Source: Anseranas semipalmata
Taxonomy: Eukaryota; Chordata; Aves; Anseriformes; Anseranatidae
Reading direction: 5' to 3'
Assembly: GCA_013399115.1 (NCBI GenBank)
Contig: VXAA01001099.1
Coordinates: 1-64,000 of the forward strand
Length of the DNA: 64,000 bases
Every line of letters starts with the position of its first letter. Position 1 is the stretch's first letter. This document shows positions 49,251-60,095 of this stretch, piece by piece. The notes beneath the pieces are model-generated. The model had not been told where the DNA came from. It was given only the letters and a program-made list of their open reading frames with translations, and ran no database searches. The position numbers and the translations under genes were made by a program.

Positions 49251-51205
49251 ATAAAAGTGGCTGATTACAAAATTATTTTCCATAAACATGAGAGTCAGAA
49301 CCCATTCAGATATTGATTTCAAAACTTGTACATGTGACGTCTATCTCATTAATCAAATACAAGGATATCACCAAACAGGCTTTGGAAGCTATATACAAAC
49401 AAGGTGTCTAATTGTGAGTAGATGTGGTGAAAGCACATGGCTTTTTTGAAATAAGTTAAAAATTTAAACAAGATCCTAATCGCCTCTAAGCTGTGTCCCT
49501 GTGATAAACATTCAGGATCTTAAGCAGTACGGAATAGTCCTCTTTTAATACCAAATTTGATGGTAGAGGTACAGATTCAAATGGTGAAACTTGTCCAATA
49601 GATAATTTTAAATAAAATGTAAAAGAAAATTCTGTTTTCATCCTGTTTTACTTTTTTTTTTTTTTACTAGAGTATTTGCAGTGATTTAATTTATATTAGA
49701 GATATAATTTTTGAGACATTAACCTAAGATTAGCATCAGAGTGTAGCTGAACTTTGACGTCTTTTCAAATTGCAACATCCCTTCATGGAAGAAAACCTGA
49801 TAAAACAAATGTTTTGTTTGTTTGTTTGTTTGTTTTCTTTGGTTTGTAATAAAAAGTTTGTGGCAGACAGATGAATGTGCAGCTGCACAAAAACATTCAG
49901 GCCCTTGATTATAGTCAATTATTTGCTTTAAAGAAATCTGGGGAATGGGAGATATTTATGTGATAATTTGAAAATGGATATACTGTTATCATGCCAGTGA
50001 AGATTTAGAATCAAAGGCATCAAATAAGCTAATAGAGCTAAGCCAAGTGTGACTAAGCAGGATGGAACATAGTAGAGTGACAAACTAATAATTTCCGAAA
50101 GGCATTAAAAGCTATGGTAAATAGAGTAATCAGCCAAATTATAAATAAGATCCTCCAGTAAATATTCTTCTAAGCTGATAATCAGAAATATTTTTTTAAG
50201 AATTGCATTGGACATTCACAGGTTGGAGAGAAGCCCTATGGCATGGGAAGCACTCCTTTCCCAACAGTGTCAAGAGGATAGTGACATTCAAATGCTTGTA
50301 GGAACAGGCCCACAGAAATGATAATAGGGCTAGATGTTGAGAAGTATGTTTAATACTCCAAAATTTTAGTGTCCTTAGCTAAGGATGGGGAACTTTGGGG
50401 AAGAAATCTAGGAAATTAAAGATAATAATTAAGTGTTCTCCCAAAGCCAGGCATCCCCAGAGACTACGTGAGTTACACAATTTTTACAAGCTAGGTAGGC
50501 AGGCTAGATCTGCTTAGTTTGACATTTCCTTCAATTCTTCCTTCAAATGAATACTAATTGCTTCAATGAATCCCATCTAGCTAAAGCAGACTAGTTGTAA
50601 GGTGGAGAGTGGTAACTTGTTACACCACCACTTGCAGGTTAATAGGACCTCCACCACTACCAGATTTTGACTTCTCCTTGTGCATAGACATTGCTCTGAC
50701 TGTGACAAAACATTTTCTGAGTAGCGCTGGGTCATCAGCAGCACTACTGAGGTGCAGGCTGACAGCGTTGGACCACGGGCAGAAATTAGCTGTATGAAAA
50801 AGTAGGATTTCTCACATTCTCAGTCCCACTGATCTCTGAATTTGAAATCAGAAAGGAGTTTCTCCTCCAGAGCAGAGAATCAGAGATTCTATTTTTTTTA
50901 TTATTATTATTATTTGTCTTTGAAACATGCTGCCTACCTGTAGGATCCTAGCACTTCAGTTATCACTCCAGGCATTGCTGGAGTTTTAATGGCCCTTTCT
51001 GTCCTTTGTGATACACAAAAATATCTTTTAATCTAACCTAAGTCATTGGGTTCAATGTACAGACTATCAGTTGAAATGACCTGTAGTAACCACCTGTAGT
51101 AAAAAAGAAGCCACCCTAACTACTCTGGCTATCACTTCATCCATGAAATCAAGCATTTTTGCCATACCTCTCATCCCTGATACTGAAAAAAGATTTAATT
51201 TTTTG
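49251..51205. other. AT-rich non-coding stretch
   Basis: No gene recognised. It contains a T-run near 49651-49664, (TTTG)n at 49812-49836 and a slightly CpG-enriched spot at about 50720-50780 with no splice signals I would trust. Confidence 0.6.
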
Positions 51206-51391
51206 TGTTGGGTTTATGTGGCAAAGGTTTGGTAGCCGGGGGTGGAGGGGTGGGGGAGCTTCAGGGTTGGCCTCTGTGAGGAGTCCAGAAGCTGCCCCAT
51301 GTTAGATAAGAGCCAGTTTCAACCAGCTTCAAAATGGCCACTGCTGGCCAGGCCCAAGCCTGTGAGCGACGCTGGTTACGCATCTGTGATA

Positions 51392-51402
51392 GCATATTTA
51401 AG
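51392..51402 (+). promoter_or_regulatory. TATA-like box inside the LTR
   Basis: GCATATTTAAG sits at the position where this LTR type carries its TATA-like element, upstream of a GGCGCAACCGCAG-like segment. It is probably a relic of LTR promoter activity. Nothing shows that it is active now. Confidence 0.35.
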
Positions 51403-51524
51403 AAAGGGAAAAAACTGCGGCGCAACCGCAGCCGGGAGAAAGCAGAGAGAAACAGGCCTGCAGACACCCAGGTCAGTGCAGAAGGAGGGCAGGAGGGGCT
51501 CCACGTGCCAGAGCAGAAGTTCCC

Positions 51525-51702
51525 CTGCAGCCCGTGGAGAGGCCCATGGTGGAGCAGGCCGTCCCCCTGCAGCCCATGGGTACCACATGGAGCAGATCTC
51601 CACGCTGCAGCCCGTGGAGAGGCCCATGGTGGAGCAGGCCGTCCCCCTGCAGCCCATGGGTACCACATGGAGCAGATCTCCACGCTGCAGCCCGTGGAGA
51701 GG
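51525..51702 (+). repeat. 80-bp tandem duplication, two exact copies plus a partial
   Basis: Copies occupy 51525-51604 and 51605-51684 and are identical at all 80 positions. A third begins at 51685 and diverges after 18 bases. Each copy is itself two modules of 42 and 38 bp, both starting CTGCAGCCC(G/A)TGG (51525, 51567, 51605, 51647), so it is a two-level repeat. The 80-bp period is not a multiple of three, which is why the same peptides reappear in different frames. Confidence 0.95.
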
Positions 51703-51887
51703 AGCCCACGCAGGAGCAGGGGATCTGGCGGGAGCTGCCGCCCGTGGGGGAGCCATGTTGCAGCAGTTTTATCCTTCTACTAGGTTCTGGTTATATCTAA
51801 ACTAGAACATTGTTTCAGATGCTCTTCTTTAATATGGGGGTATAGTAACAGAATGATCAGATGTTTCAATTTAGCTTTATTTAATCT

Positions 51888-52002
51888 AAAAACAAAAAAA
51901 CAACAAAAAAAAACAACAAAAAAAAAGGAAGATTGATGACAGTTTTTCAAAATGTAATACTCTGTTGCAAAGTTTTGTTTTTTGTTTTTTTGTTTTTTTT
52001 TT
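51888..52002. repeat. A-rich then T-rich facing tracts
   Basis: A-rich with CAACAA interruptions at 51888-51926, and T-rich with single G interruptions at 51973-52002, about 46 bp apart. Together they are roughly inverted and could fold back. Confidence 0.7.
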
Positions 52003-53760
52003 CCCAAAGATAGAACATTAGGTCAAATATTAAGGAAATCTGTTAAACCATAAATTCATGTGAGTGTAGAAATCTGTCAGCTAAGTGATCATGTAATCTC
52101 TTTCACTAAAGCTTTTAAAGGTAATATGGGTTTTCTAAGATACTCTAGATTTATGTGTGCTGCCTCAGCATGGAGGACAGGAGGGAGCAACCCCTTCTAG
52201 TCCCAAATTTCTATCATGCTATAGCATAGCCTTACATTTCTGAATGCCTCTCCCTTTTTGTACCTCTTTGCTAAATTGAAAGCTCCATGTATTAAACCAC
52301 ATCTGGAGAAAATGCTACCAATAAGAAACAATTGGGTAAGAAGTTGCCAAGTCAGTTGCATAGCATAAATTAAATTTTTCACTTTATGTTGAAAAGTCTC
52401 TTTTTATTTCTGTTAAATACATTCAGTATCATTCACTAGCAATTACTTAAGCAACTCATACAATACTGTAGCTCTGAACTAAATGTGATTAGTACCATGA
52501 AAGAGAACTTCCTTTACCTTTTCCTTCTATTAAGAAACGAAGCCACTGCAATGCCTGACTGAAAAAACTCAACCCTGATGTTGCTTTAATTGCAAGGCAG
52601 GTTAAAGTCACCCACAGGTAGTCTAGACATGTGGAACTGGTAAGTCAGGGCAAGTTGATCAAATACTATGAACTGATGTCAAGTCACTGCAATCTGAGTG
52701 TATTTTGTTGTTTTGCATATAATATCGAAGTTAAAGATAGTAGTAGTGACAGATATTTACCCAAATATATATTTCTCAAGACTCCATCATCTCTCCTTTG
52801 TTTGAATATTTTAGCGTTTTCCTCTGAACCATTTTCAAGGGTTGTAGATAATCCTACTTTGTTGCTGGATCTAATTAATGGCTAGTTGCAGAGCTGCTAT
52901 ATTTTAGAGAGAGAGAGGGGACCACACAGGGTCTGCTCTAACTGAACCAGCTGCTCCATAGCTCTTCCAAATATTTATAAGTAGTTTTTCAAACCAGAAT
53001 TAAAAATAATTGGGTAAGAAATAAAACAAAAGATAAGAACACATAGATACTATATTGTTGCAGACGGAAGAAACATAAACGTTATCTCTGTTACCACTTC
53101 ATCCTCCAACAAGTTAAGGAAAAATGTATGATCAGCTAATTGGATTGCTTCTGATCATGCCAGTTGCTGGCCTTGTGCTATGGGAAGTTTGTAATTATAT
53201 AATCCTTTGTGATTTATTAACAGACACATGGAGTACGAGGGGGAGATGAGATAGGTGAGAATTTGGCTTACAGGAAGGAATTGGTTTAGATCTTTTTTAA
53301 AAGCACTTCCTATATGAATGATTGAGAAGACTGAAATAGAATCTGACCAGAAGAAACTGGGAGGTTGAATTACCTAGCTAACAGAGAATTGCAAAGTACT
53401 TCTGTCCCTATCTGGTTGGTCAAGACCTGCTGATATGGTGAAGAACTTTCTTAAAGAAGTGAATGTATCTGTGGCTAAAGGAAAATGTTGTCCCAGATAT
53501 AGTGGATATTTACCAAGCAGATGGATGCTCATGACAAAGAAGAGATTTCTGGTGTCTTAGGACAGAGGTTATAAACTGTAGTTTGGTTGAGCTGGTCTTA
53601 AAGGAGGGGACTGTGGGGATGTGTGCTATAGCAGGAATATGTAAATGTCAGAGAAAACTGTGAACCATAACAGCTTAAGCTAGTAACTCCAGGATACCTT
53701 TGAGCAAAATCTCTATGTAAGGATAATAAGTGAAGAAGTTTGATTTCAAAGACAAAAACA

Positions 53761-53831
53761 TATCTGAAGGTGTCAGCCACGCTGTTATCTTTTATCTGAA
53801 GGTGTCAGCCAGGCTGTTATCTTTTATCTGG
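53761..53831 (+). repeat. 32-bp tandem duplication
   Basis: TATCTGAAGGTGTCAGCCA begins at 53761 and again at 53793. The two 32-bp copies differ by one base (CACGCT versus CAGGCT). A partial third copy starts at 53825. Confidence 0.9.
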
Positions 53832-55047
53832 AGCTGGTCCTCCATCCCAATTGGTTAGACATTTAAGATCAGGAGAATGTTTCTTCTGTTGTGTTTGAGG
53901 TAACTGCATGGGAGATATCTTGCGTTTTGGAGTTAGATTTTGAGTCATCAAGAGCCTGCATGGAACCAGTGGAGCTGCTGGCTGTTGGATCTAATTGAAT
54001 GACTGACTTCAAATTGGTGTACAGATCCATAACGCCAAAAGCATAGCTAAGGTTAGAGATTAATGAGTCACTCACTTTGAAAAAAAGTGTCTTTTTTCTT
54101 ATAACCTATTTCTGAAAGCAAGATACCTCAGTGGTATCAATGGATACCACGTTGAATCAGCGGATTCAATCTTGGTCACTGATAAATTACAATTTTAGTA
54201 GGAAAAGAAGTGTTCCAGAGCTTTGGGAAAAGCAAGAGGAGATGAAAGGAGAGAGGGAGAGGATGTTTAGTTGTGAGATTGCAATAACCAATAATAGATC
54301 ATATACCTTATCAGTTACTTCCAATGTGCTAGTATTACTCAGATCTTAAAATGGCAGACCTAGTAAAATGTTTCTAAAAAAAGTGGCTAAGAGATGACCT
54401 TCCTTGAATCTCCCTTCTAAATGTCACCTTATTCTTCATTAGGCAGTTCTCTTCTAGTCCAGGCAGACTTGGTTTTGGTAAGGTCTGGCAGCGAAGCATC
54501 CTACAGTAGGGTGGTCAGTTCTGAAAGAATTTGGACAATACTGGAGGTCAGTTCTTGTATGCCATGCTTCTTTTACCAGTACGTGTTGACTATGGGAAGG
54601 AAGTCCTGCTAGGGGCAATGATGGACTAAGACTAGACTGGAAAAAGAGTGGTGGGATGACAACCCACTTAAAAAAGTTGAGAGCTCATAAGAGAAAGAGT
54701 GACTCAAGGTGTCCAGTTCATTGCATCCTGATATTTCTACAATATTAAAGTCCAATTAGATCATGTACCATCCATCTTTTCTTTCTCCTAGGTAACACTT
54801 TGCTACTTTTCATTTTTTTTCTTTCTTCTTTGGAAACCAAATCTGATCGGTAATGACATACTTTTTTCTCATAAGTAATCAAATGTCTCCTAAAGCATTT
54901 CCTATGATGATTATTTTTAGCAGAGCTGTATCTGTTGGCTGGTGTAAAAATGGAATGTGGGCAAAATTAAATTATCTTAATCTTCCTTATCATTTTTTAT
55001 GGGCAACAACAAATGCATTTGCTATATGCTTCTCTTCTTTCTGAAAG

Positions 55048-55214
55048 GAAGGAAAGAATGAGAGCAAGCAGACACTCAAAGATGTTTTCCAGAGTGAGTG
55101 ATGGACTTTATGATTTATTTGCTGCTGTGAGATATGGTACAGTTGCCTTATCCCTGTGGCTTCCATATACCTCTCCGACCAATTTACAGATGCTCCTAAT
55201 TGCTGTTTGGAAAG
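55048..55214 (+). other. Candidate internal exon, 167 nt
   Basis: The acceptor region GCTTCTCTTCTTTCTGAAAG ends at 55047, and a consensus donor (GGAAAG|GTAAGT) starts at 55215. Only one frame is open, over 55 codons, starting one base into the segment (KERMRASRHSKM). A run this long would be open in some frame by chance roughly one time in ten in such DNA, so this is mild evidence only. I recognise no domain. There is no flanking exon I can pair with it confidently. Confidence 0.2.
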
Positions 55215-55608
55215 GTAAGTAGTAATTTGGTTTCAGGGCTAAATCAAATGTAAGCTTTTCTTGAGGAAAGAACTGCAGATGTTACAGAATCACTTTCATA
55301 TACATTCATAGGCTATTATCTCTTAATGACTGGGAAGACAAAGCTGAACTATTTTTGTTTCATTTCTGATTGGTTGACAGTGAACATTTCCAGTCCTTTC
55401 AAGAAAAATACATGATGCCATGTAAGCCTAGGTTAGATATTGGTCTCATCTTGTAGTTGCACAGAATATGGCTTGAAAGACATGTTTCCAGGCATGTATA
55501 TAGTGCAAGAAGAAGCAATACTCTAGGCAATAAAGCTAAGACCACCTGCAGTGTAAACTGCAAACTTACCACTAGCAGGGTTTTATGCAACAGCTGGATC
55601 ATTCTCAC

Positions 55609-55652
55609 CTTATTGTATTTTCCTGCCACTTGATAAATTTCCAGCTGAATCA
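55609..55652 (-). other. Candidate 44-nt exon on the minus strand
   Basis: On the minus strand a very good pyrimidine tract ending TTTCTTTCAAG (AG = plus 55653-55654) precedes the segment, and AATAAG|GTGAGA ends it. A second donor (GTAAGT, plus strand 55563-55568) lies about 40 bp further on and would extend the exon in frame. The frame reads IQLEIYQVAGKYNK. With only 14 codons the open frame carries no weight. The splice signals alone could be a pseudo-exon. Confidence 0.15.
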
Positions 55653-56332
55653 CTTGAAAGAAACAGAGAAAAGGAGAATGTTTCATCTTTCCTCTTCACT
55701 TAATCTTTAGGGAGGTTTCTGTCTTTTGCTAATTAGTCTCACAGGATGCTATGGTCTATGAGAAAATGTAGGAGCATTTCTAATTGCATAAATGTTTTCC
55801 TGATATGTCAAGATGAAAAAATGCCAGAATCAGCCTCCTGGATTTTCATTCATTCATTGAAACTGTTTTGTGTTTGGAAGAAGGATGGACCCAAGCAAGG
55901 ACTCCAGACCCTTGCCTAATACCTCATTCCCAACAGCAGACATACTTGGAGTCTGAATCCGAATGTCGAGCTCCCATCTGTACACATCACTGTATCAAAG
56001 GTCTGACAAACCTCACCTTGGCCAGACAGTGTCAAAGCAAGACCATACCAGGCAGGGGTTGTCAGTCTGTGTTCACAGAACCTTTGCTGGTGGGATTTTC
56101 TACATGGTGTTGCCTTTGCGGGTGAAGTGTTGACTGCTTGGAACTGAAAAGTGGTTACTAGGGCTGATTCTAGGTTTCCTCCAGACCTGGTACTGTTCTC
56201 GTCTCAAAAATATGGATGGATATTGTTGGGCCGATATCGCCAATGTGAGCTGCTGAAGGCAGGTCTCTCCAGGAGTATTCAACTCTGAGAAGATCTCATA
56301 GCAAGATGCTGCCAGGATGCTGAGGGCACTCA
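55653..56332. other. Non-coding stretch
   Basis: Intermediate GC, no recognisable gene or transposon. An 85-codon plus-strand frame at 55868-56125 has no motif I know. Confidence 0.5.
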
Positions 56333-56660
56333 CAGGTGTTACTGTTCCTGCCCAGCCCCCCAGGCCTCCCCCACCCTGCCGAGGCCCCAGGACCCCACAT
56401 CAGTCCTGGAGCCATCAGCCCCTGCCCCAGCAAGGCCACAGCAGGACAGGGCTCCAGCTCCCCACAGCCCTGCCCTGCCTGGCCATGGGCCCTGCTGAAC
56501 TGGGCCCACGCATGGGCCCACATCCTGGCCAGGCCCTGTCCCCTAAGGGACACCTAATGCTGGGGGTTGCCCCAGTGCCCTCATCTGCCCTGCTCCTGGC
56601 TGGGGTGGTGGGATGGGCCCTGGTGGAAGGCCCGGTGCTGCCAGCCCTGGTGAGCCCCTG
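56333..56660. other. GC-rich, CpG-poor island, unclassified
   Basis: About 330 bases of C/G-rich sequence full of CCTGCCC, CCCCAG and GGGCCC motifs, with only three or four CpGs. That is unlike a promoter island and more like a methylated, decayed GC-rich repeat or minisatellite. The open frames on both strands (up to 114 codons, Pro/Gly/Ala-rich) follow from the composition. I cannot assign it to a repeat family. Confidence 0.6.
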
Positions 56661-56971
56661 ATACTTCTGGGAATCCCTGAACAATGCTGTCAAGGTGTCT
56701 GTGGGACTCCCAGGCTCAACATGACATTACTAAACCATCCTGACTGATGAATAAGAGCAAGAGAAGTGACTAGAAAAGGCACTGTGGAAGCTCATTTCCT
56801 AACACCCTGGTGGAAAAACTACAAAGCGGGGTACTTCATATTTCATCTTTGACTTTTTTAATGTCCTAACTCATGCTTGCTCACCCCCTCCGCATCCGGC
56901 TTCTACCCAGACTTTTCTGAGAAGCGTATCCCTCCCAGGCCTGTTTGCTCTCTGTGTGCATTTCATCCTGT
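56661..56971. other. Non-coding stretch between the GC island and a CR1 end
   Basis: About 300 bases of mixed composition. I see no gene or repeat I can name. Confidence 0.5.
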
Positions 56972-57078
56972 CATAGAATCATAGAATCATTTAGGTTGGA
57001 AAAGACCTCTAAGATCATCTAGTCCAATCTTTAACCTAGCACTGCCAAGTCCACCATTAAACCATGTCACTAAGGTTC
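56972..57078 (-). mobile_element. CR1 LINE, extreme 3' end (minus)
   Basis: The minus strand carries a CR1 3' UTR. The plus strand reads CATAGAATCATAGAATCA followed by GGTTGGAAAAGACCTCTAAG and GATCATCTAGTCCAA. Similarity fades after ACCATGTCACTAAGG at about 57078. It is very short, with no ORF2 sequence left. Confidence 0.9.
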
Positions 57079-57743
57079 ATTCCTCATCCAATATTTAGTG
57101 CCAATAAATGTCAGGGTCCTAGTCCATATGCAGAGCTTCCCTCTTCCCTGTCATTGTGTATGGCTGGGCGCTGCTCAAGACGCACTGGAGAGGAGAATGG
57201 CATAATGATCTGGAAGAGGAAAGGCTGCAGGTCCTGCCCAGCTTCCCATGAGTGCTCTGGGGTGACACGATGGATGCCGAGAGTTTCAGCTGGGAGTTGC
57301 TGATGTTGGTGGTCTTCAGATAAGGACATGACTCTCCTGAGTGATGGAGCTCTCCAAATAAATCTTCTGAGCCATCTGGGTAAGTCTTAGTAGTGTAACT
57401 TAAACCCAATTATCCCATGGTTTTATTTTCATCAGTTCTAGATCGCTCTGGGAGAAATGCTGGACTAGTAAGAAAAGGACTCTTAGAGAAATGTCAGTCC
57501 TGACCTTAGTGCCAAGGGCAGTGTTTGAGCAGGGTGACTTTTAACCTTTCACAGGGATTCTGGATAACTTAGCAGAGGATAAGTGAATATTTTGTCTATG
57601 GAAATCTTTAAGTCTTAGATATTTAAATTAGGCCAAGTTTTTAAAGATGAGTGTTCCAAATTGATTGACAAAATTGATCATTTAAAATTTTAACAGAAGA
57701 GGGCATTTCATAAACCATAAAGACTTCCTGACTTTTTCTGCAA

Positions 57744-57762
57744 ACACACACACACACACACA
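57744..57762. repeat. (CA)n microsatellite
   Basis: Nine to ten CA units. Confidence 0.9.
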
Positions 57763-58347
57763 GAGGACAGAAGCAACAGAATTCCATGAAGAAAAGACCT
57801 TTTATTATAGATCTTCCACAGATAATGCATGGGCACAGTAATATTTCTGGGCACAACTAGTACCCCATTCCCTGGGAGATGTCAGGTACACCCCTCAACT
57901 CCAACCAACCACACAGGGATGCTCACCAGGCCTGAAGAGCTCCACAAAGTGAACACAAAGTGAAGCCACAATTTTTCAAGAAAAAAAAAAAAAAAGCCAC
58001 CTCAGTCCTAGATCCATTTGAGGGTGTGTAATGTTTGCATATTTGCAGTTAGAGAAAGCCAAGAAAATAGCAGTGGATGGTGCTTAGGCAGGAAGGGAAG
58101 TGAAAGAGGGGGATCTCTGTATGCTAAACGGATTCATCTAACTCTCCACAAGCTTTTGAAAAGCTTCAGGCTCAGAAGCATTTAAATTACTTCTGCCTTT
58201 TCAGACTATTTCTTTGCTCATTTCTAAGATTATGTATTAGTAATCACTAGTATTAGCAAAATGTACCACTCTGGTAGAATTATTTCAGCTGTGAAACTTC
58301 TGAAATGATTCAAACTGAAACAATATGTGGAATGAAGCACTGCTTAT

Positions 58348-58379
58348 AAAAATAAAATAAAATAAAATAAAATAAAAAA
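58348..58379 (+). repeat. (AATAA)n microsatellite
   Basis: About five AATAA units ending in an A-run. Confidence 0.9.
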
Positions 58380-59964
58380 CTTCTTGTTGAAAATCATGAA
58401 AGAGGAATAAGCAATGAGTTTCTTTCTTTGTTGCCTTGCAGCACAAGACCAAAAGCCAGCTTTACAAATATTTAATACAGCTTATAAATAAATTACACAG
58501 CCAAAAACCAAACTCCAGACCTGGGCAGAAGGGATTTCACTATGAAAAAAAACATAGTTTGTTGTACAGTCACCTTTTTCTGATGGGGAAAAAAATGTCT
58601 TTCATATTTCTGTTTTCTGTCAACTTTGTAACAGAGTTATCAAGGCTTCACAAGAAAGATGAAATTGATAGAAACTTTTCTGTCTAGTCATCCTGTCCAA
58701 TGCCCCAAGGAAAAAAATTAAGAAGCTGGCAGAGAAAACAATTGATCTGGAGCAATGGCATTATTACTTGGGAAAAAGCTCTTGCCCTTGAGACAAAGGA
58801 CAAGTGTATGAAATGAAAAGCTGTTATTTAATGTATGGTAATAGAACTGCAAGACCCTTGCTGAGCACAGATAGTACCAGAGAGCTCAAATAAAACTTCA
58901 GCCTCTTTTTAATTTTCTTGTCTTAGTTTCCACTTCAGATTGGTTAACTTTTACTTGAGAATCAAGGAGCTTCCCTCAAATCACTTTTTCACATATGTTT
59001 AAAAGCTTATGTTGCCTTTTACAATTGTTCAGTGTGTTTCTCCTCCTCTCAGAGGCAGACAGATACTGCCATCATGTCCACATGATAGTTTATAATCAGA
59101 TGAGGCACACTGCAAAAGCACATTTGTAGATCATAGCAGTAATCAGATTTACCAAACACGTTTGTTGACTGTATGGGACTGCAACATTTACATCACCAGA
59201 AAGAGGAGTTAATATCTCCATAAGCATGCTTGAAACAACTTATGCACAATGGAGACTGACATCCTCAAAATATTCATGACAATATTCAGATTCAAACAGT
59301 TGTTGTTTTTTTTTTTTTTTCCCCTCAGTACTACAATACCATGACTATATGTTCAGTGGTAGGAGCCAGTTTCACACAGACCTTTTGTCTTCAGTTAGGT
59401 CACCAAACCTGTGTGACCTGTTAAGCTTCAGGAACTCATTGCTTCTATTGTACTGGATGTTTATTTTCACATTTCAATGGAATTACTTTGTATTAACAGC
59501 TATGGATCTATGTCATCAAATCTGGCTTCTAATCTGGGTCCGGGTGAGAATTCACACACTACATCTGGAGTGGGAAGGAAAAATAGCAACACCTACAATT
59601 AACATGGCCTCTGCACTTTTGAAGTAATTTCTTTCCAGGCAGTCGCTGTATTCAAAACTGCCAACTTTATTCTGAGGTAATATGTGACTACTAAAGACTT
59701 TTTGGAGAATCAATGCTGAAAAAAACAATTGTCAAACAAATTATGAGAGTGCAGATGGAGAAAGTCATTTAGACTAAAGAAAGACATTCGCAGGAACAGA
59801 GTGGCTGTAGATAACAATGTAACCTTTGACTCTTCTTTTTACATAAGTATTAAGAGTCTTAATTTCAGCTTCTGAAGGAAGGTGTGGAAACTCAGTAGGC
59901 ATTTTGCTAGACTTAATTGTTTTGCTTGATTTTGTTCTGGTTCCAATTCACAGTATAACTTCAG

Positions 59965-60095
59965 TTATGTTACTGTCATTTTACAGATGGAGAAACTGAG
60001 GCACAGAAAAGGACGTGACCTGGCTAAATTACTGCCTCATGCTAGAGACAAATGTAAAGATCAGAACTCTTGCATTTTAAACAGTCTCTATTTAT
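59965..60095 (+). mobile_element. MIR-like SINE relic
   Basis: It contains CATTTTACAGATGGAGAAAC followed by TGAGGCACAGAAAAGGA, an almost exact match to the most conserved part of the MIR core. A weaker GTGACCTGGCTAAATT-like and CAGAACTCTTGCATTT-like continuation follows. It is an ancient amniote SINE and carries no coding function. The TTTTACAG is part of the repeat and not a splice site. Confidence 0.65.

Larger units (their letters stand above)
51206..51780 (+). mobile_element. Partial LTR of an avian endogenous retrovirus type
   Basis: The segment opens with TGTTGGGTTTATGTGGCA, the 5' end I associate with a common avian ERV LTR family. It continues with that family's pattern: a G-rich stretch, CAAAATGGCC...GGCCAGGCC, a TATTTAAG promoter-like box, CAGACACCCAGGTCAGTG, and CTGCAGCCC(R)TGG modules. 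No TG...CA end, internal retroviral region or second LTR is visible, so this is a truncated solo fragment. The modules at 51525-51684 form an exact 80-bp tandem duplication. The long open frames here (187, 149, 140 and 126 codons) come from this GC-rich repeat and are not genes. The family name and right boundary are uncertain. Confidence 0.7.
51781..55047. other. AT-rich non-coding stretch
   Basis: No gene recognised. Just after the LTR an A-rich tract (51888-51926) is followed by a complementary T-rich tract (51973-52002). A 32-bp duplication lies at 53761-53824. Confidence 0.6.

Noticed and set aside
51242..51805. 187-codon plus-strand frame, longest in the window, with overlapping frames on both strands
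   Set aside because: It lies fully within the LTR fragment. Its peptide repeats come from the 80-bp tandem duplication and shift frame with it.
56296..56693. Six overlapping Pro/Gly/Ala-rich frames
   Set aside because: All follow from the GC-rich island, where stop codons are rare. No frame stands out.
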